Below, one piece after another: positions 45,132 through 53,980 of a stretch of DNA of 64,000 bases. The position numbers were made by a program, and so were the translations under genes. A model generated the notes under the pieces. The model saw only the letters and a program-made list of their open reading frames with translations. It searched no databases and was not told the origin of the DNA. How positions within the stretch are numbered: position 1 is the stretch's first letter; each line of letters starts with the position of its first letter. The DNA comes from Kwoniella bestiolae CBS 10118 (taxonomy: Eukaryota > Basidiomycota > Tremellomycetes > Tremellales > Cryptococcaceae): positions 3,844,001 to 3,908,000 of the forward strand of contig NC_089242.1 of NCBI RefSeq assembly GCF_000512585.2. Reading direction: 5' to 3'.

Positions 45132-45819
45132 CGCCTGGTCCTGCCCGGAGGAGTGTTGGAAAGCGATGAAGGAGGGTTTACGCGGAGGGCGGTGTCACAA
45201 ACCCTCCGCACAGAATGACTGTGGTAGGTCGAATACTGATTTTGTGGTATCGTGCATGTGTATCCTTCGGTAGAATCTCTTAAATTGAGGTAAATACCTT
45301 GTACATCGGATGTAAAGTGTCCATCTCTGAGCGAGTCGGTGAGGTCAAACATGATATCACGATGTTCTTTAAAAATACAACAGCGAGAAGGGCCTCAAGA
45401 AAGGGCCGCTTATGAATATCGTTCGCAGGCCTTCTGAGAAGGACGTTTTGTCACATTTCGATGTTGTACGTCACTAAATATGACCTTTGCGAGGGAGACA
45501 TCAAGCTTCCCCGGGGCTCGATTTCAAGCTATCGCGAGGCTTACTCCCAGCATGGCCCGAAACAGCGAGATTTATGCCCTCCTTGGTCAATCTTCGTCTA
45601 CATCAATGGAGCCTCAAAAGCAGTACGACGTAAGGTCCATTGTACAGCTGTTTTCCACTTTCTTGGCTGTAGAAAGGCCCCTCAAATGCTTTATTCTGTT
45701 CACTGATTCATCCTTCAGCATCGTCATTTTGACCCACCCAAATTCCAACCCATCACTCGCTGGTATATCGCTAAATCTCAAATTACATATCTTCAAGCTG
45801 ATTTGACTAGGTCTGCAGA
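45132..45819. other. Intergenic, no gene seen
   Basis: A plus-strand open frame at 45480-45806 precedes the next ATG, but it has no ATG-started form with similarity and may be leader sequence. Nothing else is supported. Confidence 0.35.
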
Positions 45820-46630
45820 ATGGCCTCTGACGCTATCGAAGACTTAGACACCTTAACGGTCATTGGCCCAACTGCCCCGACTTCAACCTCGTCGCTCGCG
45901 GCCGACGCTTTCCGCGCAGTGGATGCTCTCAAAGTGGCAAGAGAAATGTTGACATCGTCTATCAACAAAGATACAGTTCGGCAGATGACGGGCCAGACCT
46001 CAACGACCTTTATGAGCAGCTAAAACAAATCGACCCGAAAAGTCTTTCGAACTTGGGGCATGACCTTTACTTGTGGAGTAATTATGTCAATAGTGAGATC
46101 GGAGAGTTGGTGATAGATGCCTAGACTCTTGCGCTGCCCATATAGAAAGTGACCTGTTATTGCAGGACCATTCACTGGTAGACCGCATCCCTCACTTCAT
46201 CAACGAGTCTTGTAAGGAGCTCTACAACCGAAACGTCAAGGCAATATTTGCGCAAGTAAAAACGCAATGTGCAGATTTAACCTTAAAGACATTGGAAGAC
46301 ATAAGACAAGGTCCACAGGTAATCATGCGAGGTGTGGAAGCACAGTCCATCTACCAGCAATTCTGCCACTTACTGTTGTGCGATTGGGCCGAAGGATGGG
46401 CGTAAGCTTGAATTCATGCTCCGCGATTGGGACTGTGCAGAGGACTGGATCGAGGCCCAACTCAGCGCTGCTGCAGGCACGTCCGGGAGGATATCAGAGG
46501 TATAGAAACGGACATAGGGGCTGAATACTGTGTAATCAACATGCCTGAAGGGGATCCGTCGTTACTAAATCAATCTCTAGGACGAGCTGCTGGGAGTCCG
46601 CATAAACCACTCATCATGAAACCCCATTGA
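45820..46630 (+). pseudogene. Family B paralog, broken
   Basis: ATG 45820 opens MASDAIEDLDTLTVIGPTAP, an S/T-rich head. The frame changes by one base near 45975, where no intron fits. The next frame reads DLNDLYEQLKQIDPKSLSNL and GHDLYLWSNYVN, very close in pattern to DIITLYGEVNSTATNLRDLS then TDLYLGVSRIH of the copy at 52842. After an apparent 67-nt intron (GTGAGA..ATATAG) it continues DLLLQDHSLVDRIPHFINES and IFAQVKTQCADLTLKTLEDI, ending WAEGWA. The beta-rich tail is only weakly visible in yet another frame up to 46630. At least two breaks suggest a pseudogene inside the glycoside cluster. Confidence 0.45.
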
Positions 46631-47352
46631 ATTCACTATATGCTAATATTCTCGCCTCCGCCTGTCGTTTTTCGTCATATCAAGACCTCTGCTCTACCGA
46701 TCAGCTTATACTTAATGTCTTTTGGGTCTGCGGACTGTCATGCTTAATCAAGTCCAGTCTCCTGTCTCCGGAGAGCGTATCCGTTAAGCTTGTCATGTAG
46801 TTCACTCCTCGCCATATGGCCATGAAAGTACGTGCTGAAGCTCTCGCGAGGGTCTCAGGATAGATCTTCGCTCCTTCTTTGTATGCGCCGTTGCTGTTGG
46901 GAAGCGGCCCTTCCCTTGCCGCAATCGTTTAACTTCACTCCATGTCAGTATGGCATACTCAGCTCGATTCGCCTTGTATATTGAGTTGAGCTGATGTTGC
47001 CAATCAGAAGCTCTCATTTGAATCAGGTCGTCCACTGAGGTCGAGCTCGAATGTTCGGACACGTTCACAGAATGTCAAGCGGTTTTCCTTCGATCCGATC
47101 TCACAATGAGTCCAAGCTAGGGTACGGCTCAATACATAGACTTCGCTGAGCTTGCATAACGTGGTTGAGGAATTAATCAAGAGGATCAAATGATTACCAA
47201 CGCTTTCAGGAGGAGAATGCCGCCACATCGCGACAAGACTGACTTTCAAATCCTAACATTTCGTTCTTGTTTACTACTAGATGTGCGACATCGATTATAA
47301 CTATCTGTATCTATCCAAGCCATCCCTTTTGTCTAATCACCCCTTGTGTGGT
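46631..47352. other. Intergenic, two doubtful minus-strand frames
   Basis: Frames at 46802-47068 and 47004-47249 on the minus strand (for example DWQHQLNSIYKANRAEYAIL) are hydrophilic and could be remnants of a family B-like gene. They lack a clear start or joining splice sites, so I do not call a gene. Confidence 0.3.
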
Positions 47353-50218
47353 TTAATGAAGAAGACTAAACGTCCCAGTTTCTCTTATGTCTCTGCTTGA
47401 AGCACCGACATATACCTTGTATTCCCCATCAGGCAAAGTCCAGCCGGCATTGTAGGTATCCCAGAAACTGTGAAACAGATCGTTAAGGTCATCTCACGTC
47501 TCGCCACACAGACAACCAAACATACCTCAAGTCACGACGAGTCAATTGAAACTCAACCTTCTTCTTAGCACGTACATCGAGTCCTACAGTATCAAACCCA
47601 CGAAGGGCTTTGATAGGGGCACCATCGGCTGGTGAACCAATGTAAAGCTGAGGAATTTCACTGCCGGCTAAGTTGCCGCTGTTGCAGACGTCGATAGTCA
47701 CAAGGGCGAGACAGTCATATAGCTCTGTGGAGTTGGCTGGGGCATACTGGTTGAGATTTGCGGTGGATGATTGTATATTGAGGTTGGAGTAGTTGAATGT
47801 GGTGTAAGATAGACCTGTCATAGAATAAGCGAGCTGGATCGCACAAGAGTAAGAAAAGCCTTAACTTACCAAATCCGAATTCAAACGCAGGTTCAATGCC
47901 ATTCTTGTCAAACCATCTGTAGTCCACAAACAGTCCCTCCGTGTATTCAACATCCTGTACAGTATATCAGTGCCTAGTCGGTGTAATGGGGACTCACCTG
48001 GAAAGACGTATTCAATGGTTGGATCTCAAAATCGGGTAAAGCGGGATAGTCTTCAAGCTGTGTTAAGTGTCAACAAAGGGGCTTTCGACTTGACAGTCCA
48101 CCCACCTTGTGTGCGATTGTGTATGGAAGTCTGGCAGAGGGGTTGACAACCCCAAACAGTACATCCACTAGAGAGTTGCCTGCCTCCTGGCCCAGACCAC
48201 CTGCATCCAAAATGGCTGTGACGTTTGGATGGTCTGACCACGATGAGACATTGAAAGGTCCACATGAGCTGTAAATCACAGCTGTGTTGGAGCACTGCGA
48301 AGCAACGCTCAAGATGGTTTCGTCACCTTCCCATGAGGCCGTGAGGTTCTCTCTATCGTAGCCCTCACTACACGTATGCCGCACATCCACAAGACAGGCA
48401 GCGCCCGCGGTGTTGGCAATAGCAGCGTATGCGGCTTGATTGGTGTGATTGAAGTTATCGAAATATCCAAAGACTTGAGTGCTGTGAGCTCGCGCATGTG
48501 ATTGCAGTGCCTGGAACAACGTGATCGCGTAAGGAGCGGTTACATAGGAAGATCCTTGGCCACCAAGAAAGGTACCCATGTCTTGGTCGGGGGAAAAGGC
48601 GAAGGAGACAGGATAAGGAGCTCCATAGAGGTCGACGGCTGTTCACAGAGGTTCAGCGGCTGCTATTTCCTTACTGAATACCTAAAGTCCGATACTTACA
48701 AGCGGCTTGCCCAAATACGTAGAGACTAGACATATTGACGATTAGCAGACGCTGTTCTTGGTTTCGAGGCTCACTCACGATTGGGTGCCACTGAGAGGCA
48801 GCAGGTCATCGTTCTTCAAGAGAACAATCGATTTCGACCCGATCTCTCGAATCAAGTCATTGTGTTCTTGCGACAGGGCATTTACGCTAGTGTTCAGTTT
48901 TGGATACTCCTTATCTTGGCCAAGCTTGTACCACGCTGAAACGATCCGATGCGCCATATCATCGATCCGCGATTCGGAAACCGTGCCATTCGCTACAGCA
49001 CTAGCCAGCACACTATCAGGTCCAAACGGATAGACAACTTTATTGCGAGTCAGCCCCGTACAGCGATGGCTTGAAACACAACTCACAGCCTTGAACGAAA
49101 TCGTCTGTGTAGGCTGTGAAGGTAGCCCCAATGACGGTATCCGTTCCAGCATTGGCAGAATTGACTTCTTGACCTTGTACGATGGCGCCGAAGTCTGACA
49201 TCACCCAGCCCTGGAACTTCAGTTCCTCGTGAAGCCATTTACCCAACGAAGTGGGGTTACTGCAGGCATATGATCCATTTACGCCATTGTAGGCACACAT
49301 CGTGGAAGCTACTCCGGCGTGAACAGCGTCTTGGAAAGGCCATATGTAAACTTCATGTGCAGTCCTAGAAGTCTGTCTCAGCTGGAAGATTTGAGGTAGA
49401 AGGATCAGACATACCTATCGTCAATGTTTGAACTGGTCCATCGCCTGCCGGTCTCTTGTTCATTTCCAATGTAATGTCTCATGGTAGACATGACACCTTG
49501 AGACTGTACTCTGTACGATTTGTGAGCGCTAAAAGTCTCTTTTCATGTCACAGAACATACCCCTTGACATGCTCCGCAGCTGCTTGACCAGACAGATAGG
49601 GATCCGCTCCGTTGTCTGATGGGGTATGTGTGATTCTGTGGTGAGCATATTCCAGGTTGCTTAGTTATGCCACTCACATTTAAATGCACGCCCTGCACCT
49701 GGACTTCGTAAGATGTTTACTCCAGGACCGAATTGGACGTTGATACCCTTGGCTCGGGCTTCTTGACCAATTGCAACTGCCCGCCTATACATCAGGTCAC
49801 GGTCGAAACTACCCGCCCCTGTCGTTCCATATTTGTCAGCCGTGACTTGTACTATGTTCGGACAATCGACTTACCGTTCAGGGCCATCGGAAAGGCAGAA
49901 GAGTAAGGAGCACCTCTGACACCCTCTGCGCCATCTGCATAAAACAAACCGGTGTAACCCAAACGATTAACTTCTCCAACACGTGGAAAGTCGTTGTTCT
50001 GTTGCGTGATGTTGAGTTTCTCCTCTAGCGTCATCTGCGAAACCAGAGCTGCAGAATGCCGTCAGCACGGATATGGCTTTCAGCGACTTGTACGCACCTT
50101 TTGCTTTTGCCAGAGCGTCAGCCCATCCTCCAGAGCCGTCTGCGACAGGCACAACATATGCCCCGGATGCAGTGTTGGCGCAAAAGATTGCTGGGACCAG
50201 CAGTGACGCGAGCAGCAT
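47353..50218 (-). CDS. Secreted beta-glucosidase, GH3
   Basis: Hydrolyses terminal beta-glucosyl residues outside the cell. ATG 50218 opens a signal peptide (MLLASLLVPAIFCANTASGA). Then come MTLEEKLNITQQNNDFPRVG, LFYADGAEGVRGAPYSSAFP, GVNVQFGP-like GINVQFGPGVNILRSPGAGR, MRHYIGNEQETGRR (substrate-binding K/H-x region), STMCAYNGVNGSYACSNPTS and GWVMSDFGAIVQGQEVNSAN, where the Asp of SDF is the nucleophile. The C-terminal half has SKSIVLLKNDDLLPLSG, the (alpha/beta) sandwich, and the fibronectin-III-like end (EFGFGLSYTTFNYSNLNIQS, GSEIPQLYIGSP, LRGFDTVGL), finishing EGTFSLLH-like RETGTFSLLH at TAA 47353. More than ten short introns. The domain order matches a fungal secreted GH3 glucosidase. It may cut glucosides in the medium before import by the MFS carrier. 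Confidence 0.93.
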
Positions 50219-50298
50219 TGTAAAGTTGACGGGAGACAGTGTATCTTGGAGTCAGAAGGCACCCTGACTCTGTGTACGAAAGAGGGTCAAGTCAGGAT

Positions 50299-50306
50299 CT
50301 CCGGGG
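50299..50306 (+). promoter_or_regulatory. CTCCGGGG site upstream of GH3 gene
   Basis: It lies 81-88 bp upstream of the GH3 ATG, in the same orientation relative to the gene as the identical 8-mer upstream of the MFS gene. A second core, CCGGAG, lies at 50525-50530. Confidence 0.4.
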
Positions 50307-51257
50307 CAAGATTGAAGGAGACGACTTCGTAATACCGACAAGGTTCAGTGATATTAACTGCCACTCACTCTCATATTTATACATATATCAAGACGCTCAA
50401 TGTAGCGCAGTCCGGTGGGATGTTGCCCCGCATCACGCTAAGCAGAGCATACTTGGGGATCCACGGATCTCCATAGCCTATCGACAGCAGCTTGTGATCA
50501 AAGGTTATTGGTAAAGAGCTGGTTCCGGAGTTTTTTGCCTAATTGTGCCAAGAGATTTTCACTCGGCTAATTTCTCCAGCCATATCGCATTGTTGGCACA
50601 AGCTGTTACTAGTATACTATTACTTCCTTCTCTCAGCTGTCTTCCTCGAGACATTGACTTGGGTACTGCATCTGTGTTCCGATGGAAATCGGTGCGCGAG
50701 CAACATACAGTACATTTAAACACAGCCGAAACACCTTAGTTTTGTGCAGTGCTTAATGCAGACCCAGGGTCTTTCGTACCATCATGCGCCTTCGGGCTGA
50801 TCTCTTTGAGGGCTCTGGCTCTGTGCAGTGGCTGTGGAGGTGCGACTCTGATGGTTGTGATCCTTTGATCTCGTCGGTGATCGATGACACGATCTCGTAC
50901 TGTACAGTGTTGAGTTCGAGTCATTTTTTGTACAGTATCGAGAAAGTACATACTGTATTGCCAATCGTGGGCTTTCTTCTAGACCTATTTTGCGATGCAC
51001 TTGCACTTGGATTCGTCGTCATGAAAGGAGGAATAATTGCAAATCTCTAACATGAAAAGAGACTCAACCGAGGTCTTCTCGCTACAGTATCTGGGAATTA
51101 TGGTTTTCATGATATATAAAGAGCTGTTATCAGATTATCTCGAGATCATCTCAAGCAAATGAACAAACACGCACCGCACTCCACCCAACTTCAATCGGAA
51201 ACGGATCAACTCACTCAACAGACAAAAGCATCTCATAGTACATAGTCGAAGTACAAT
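50307..51257. promoter_or_regulatory. Upstream regions of GH3 and family B gene
   Basis: No exon supported. From about 50950 the sequence resembles 52490-52700 (shared GCCAATCGTG, AGACCTATTTTGC, CATGAAAGGAGG, ACCGAGGTCTTC), marking the start of a tandem duplication. Confidence 0.5.
51113..51120 (+). promoter_or_regulatory. TATA box, family B gene at 51258
   Basis: TATATAAA about 138 bp upstream of the ATG. The corresponding site in unit 2 is degraded (ACATATGTAAAG near 52668). Confidence 0.5.
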
Positions 51258-51974
51258 ATGACCGTGTCACAATCCGCACCGTCGAGCCAGGGAATCGCCA
51301 CCCCTACCTCGACCGTGGGCGAGGAACCAACGAGTGCGAGCGTGAGCCAAGCCATCGCAACGAATGTGGCTAGCCAGCTGAGAGATATGGCGATCACTCT
51401 GAGGGAGATCAAAAGCTACTTGATGGAGGCAACGTAACTAGATGGGATCTGATTGAGCTCATTTCTCACTTCGGTAAGGTCGGATCGGAGTTCGGTTTCA
51501 CCAGGATCAGCGCTGAGGACAGTGCAGCTTACAACAAGATGTGTTTCAAGGCTCTGGCTGAGAAGACCATCGAGTCGATCGCAGATATCAAAGCGAATCA
51601 TTATAGCGCTAAGTATTTATTTGGCTGAACGAGACCCCGGTCTGGCTGAGAGCATGAAGCGAGATGTTCTTAGAGAGTACGAGAAAGAGGTAACAAAGGC
51701 TTTCGACGAACGCTCGCAGGGTCTTAGTCTGTCAACTGTCAGGAATTGGTATAGTAATGTGGAAGGATCGGATGGATGGCGACCGTGTGAAGTGTGGAAT
51801 GAGCTTAAGAACAGTAATATCACAGTCACACCGACAAACGAAAATAGAAGTGCGTTCAGATGTGAATATGGGCCTGATGGCGAGAACAGACAGATGATCG
51901 AGTTTGAAGGTATCGGTTTTCACAGTGATGGAGTGACGAAATCTTTGGACAAGTATAGCCCTCAATTTAGGTGA
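51258..51974 (+). CDS. Family B orphan protein (duplicate 1)
   Basis: ATG 51258 opens MTVSQSAPSSQGIATPTSTV. A 32-nt phase-0 intron (GTGAGC..GGCTAG, 51342-51373) would join TSAS to PAERYGDHSEGDQKLLDGGN and restore the frame: DLIELISHFGKVGSEFGFTR, EDSAAYNKMCFKALAEKTIE, IADIKANHYSAK. A second frame change near 51605 needs either a short intron or a frameshift before ESMKRDVLREYEKEVTKAFD, TVRNWYSNVEGSDGW, NITVTPTNENRSAFRCEYGP and NRQMIEFEGIGFHSDG, ending TGA 51974. The copy at 52842 aligns through its whole length. If the short introns are not used, this is a pseudogene. Function unknown. Confidence 0.45.
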
Positions 51975-52173
51975 ACTTCGAGCTTGGTATAGGATAGTAT
52001 ACTAGGGGAACGTCATGCACGTAGGACTAAAGGGGGTGACAGCCTGAGATCAAACTATTATATTTTTTTATCCTGAAATATTAAACGATATATAGCTACA
52101 ACAAGAATTCATGAGGGAATATGTTAATAAAATATGATGACAAGAAAGCGAAGCACATAGTCCGATATCTGAC

Positions 52174-52435
52174 CTACGACATTTTACGTGATTCCCAAAT
52201 CTCTGTTGACTTCTTCGGCCTATCGCATCAATAGATAATCAATCAGCATGACTCTTCATCTTCAGGTCTAGAGGGAACCGCTCAAGATGGCGTAGCATAG
52301 GATCAGGCGATCGAGACAAGCAATAGGGGATCATGATGATAACTGAGACTCACCTCAATTCACATCCCTCCTCAGACTCGCACCACCCACATCTCTTGGT
52401 CTGTTTCAAACTCACTCCTGTTGTGACTTCATATC
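52174..52435 (-). pseudogene. Truncated EXO5 3'-end copy
   Basis: Matches the last two exons and intron of EXO5 (53725-53980). The penultimate exon reads VSLKQTKRCGWCESEEGCEL, against VTLEQTKRCGWCEFEEGCEW in EXO5, keeping the C-x2-C-x5-C iron-sulfur cysteines. The GTGAGT donor and the last exon (KKSTEIWESRKMS, stop TAG 52174-52176) are also kept. Similarity ends abruptly near 52435. Without the rest of the gene it cannot make an exonuclease. It is a footprint of the tandem duplication. Confidence 0.8.
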
Positions 52436-52489
52436 CCGTGCTATCTCTCTTTCTCGTTCGCACGCAACATCGTTTACAACCAATACATA

Positions 52490-53980
52490 AGTTATTATAT
52501 CGCCAATCGTGAATCTTGTTTCAGACCTATTTTGCAATTGGAGTCTCTGGCATGAAAGGAGGTACGATTGCCAATCATTCATATGAAAAGAGATACTATA
52601 CAACCGAGGTCTTCCCGCTACGTCATTCACTCTGGTCTACATGACTGCTGTGAAGCTGTTCACGGTACATATGTAAAGAACTGGTAACAGACCATTTCGG
52701 TTCTCTTCTCTTTTCAAGCAAGCGGACAGACGTGCAGTTATCTCGTTTACGCCCCAACCCCTGACGGCGATACTTTGATCAAACCACAATCACACAAGAC
52801 GAATACCGTAGAAGCGCTTTACACCTACAGTAGTGCCAAGTATGACCTCGATGGGATACAAAAGCTCGACCTCTGAGGGAATCGCCACTCCCTCCTCTAC
52901 GATCGCGTCTACTTCTTGATCCCCCCCGAGTAACTCTGAGGACACCAAGCTATTACAATTGACGAAATTGTTCCAAGAGATCAACCAAAAAGCCGTTGAA
53001 GCCAGATACCTCCTCGGCGGCAGCCGGAGCGGCTTCCTCCCTCGAGACATCATCACCCTTTATGGGGAAGTCAATTCCACTGCGACCAACTTGAGGGATC
53101 TCTCAACGGATCTGTATCTCGGCGTAAGTCGCATTCACGATTATATCAAGAAGTTGACGGAGCGGGCATTATCATCCATTGGAGAATCAAAGGCAAAGTA
53201 TGTGAATGATGTATGGGATTGACAGTCACCACTTCACCAAACTCATGAAAGACGATATCATGTCCTGCCGATATGAAGTTCGAGATGTTTTCAAGAATCA
53301 TTTCAAGGCCGTGAAGAAAAAAGACGTGGAAGATTGGTACAGACCTGAATCATCAGGTTGCGGATCTGATAGACTGTGGAGAAATGTTGCTAAAAGCGAA
53401 ATCGATGTCACAGTGGTACCCGATACGCAAGGAAAGTCATATGTGTGTGAGTTTGGACCAGCAGGTGACAACAGACAAAAAGTCGTACTTGAAAATATCG
53501 ATTTCTCCACGGACCAGGTATTGTATTATTTGGATGGACTTGAATCTAAACATGAAGAAAGTAGGTATCAGTCTTCGAGCGCAGACGATCAGCTCTGATT
53601 ATATATTATCCACTTGACTTCCGTCTCAGTACATGTTTGATACGGTATATGATGCTATGAATAAACCTATGAATTACACTCTGCTAGCAACTGACAAGAT
53701 ATATTGAGCATACCGAATATACAACTAGGTCATTTTACGCGATTCCCAAATCTCTTTTGCCTTCTTCAGCCTGTCGTATCAATACAACTTATCAGCACAA
53801 CTCCTCACCCTTAAGATTTATAGTAACAGTCAAACCGCACAAAAGGGCGTAGCATAAAGAAGGAAGAGATGATGATCCTGACTCTGACTCACCTCCACTC
53901 ACATCCCTCCTCGAACTCGCACCACCCACACCTCTTAGTCTGTTCCAAAGTCACTCCAAAGGGTTCTCTCTCTCCCATCC
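52490..53980 (+). repeat. Tandem duplication, unit 2
   Basis: Second copy of the repeat described at 50950-52435. Its right part runs into the genuine EXO5 3' end, which identifies this unit as the ancestral arrangement. Confidence 0.7.
52842..53598 (+). pseudogene. Family B paralog (duplicate 2) with in-frame TGA
   Basis: ATG 52842 opens MTSMGYKSSTSEGIATPSST, clearly paralogous to the SQGIATPTST head of duplicate 1. One TGA (52917-52919) interrupts codon 26; the same frame then continues EDTKLLQLTKLFQEINQKAV, FLPRDIITLYGEVNSTATNL, STDLYLGVSRIHDYIKK and LSSIGESKAK. A 28-nt intron (GTATGT..GACAG) would join AK to NHHFTKLMKDDIMSCRYEVR, matching intronless ANHYSAK in duplicate 1. The C-terminal half is VRDVFKNHFKAVKKKDVEDW, EIDVTVVPDTQGKSYVCEFG and VVLENIDFSTDQVLYYLDGL, ending 53598. 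If translation starts downstream of the TGA, a shorter product is possible, so pseudogene status is likely but not certain. Confidence 0.5.

Larger units (their letters stand above)
50950..52435 (+). repeat. Tandem duplication, unit 1
   Basis: A direct repeat of about 1.54 kb with the unit at 52490-53980. It comprises a promoter, a family B gene (51258-51974) and a minus-strand EXO5 3' fragment (52174-52435). The identity is patchy, so the duplication is not recent. Confidence 0.7.
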
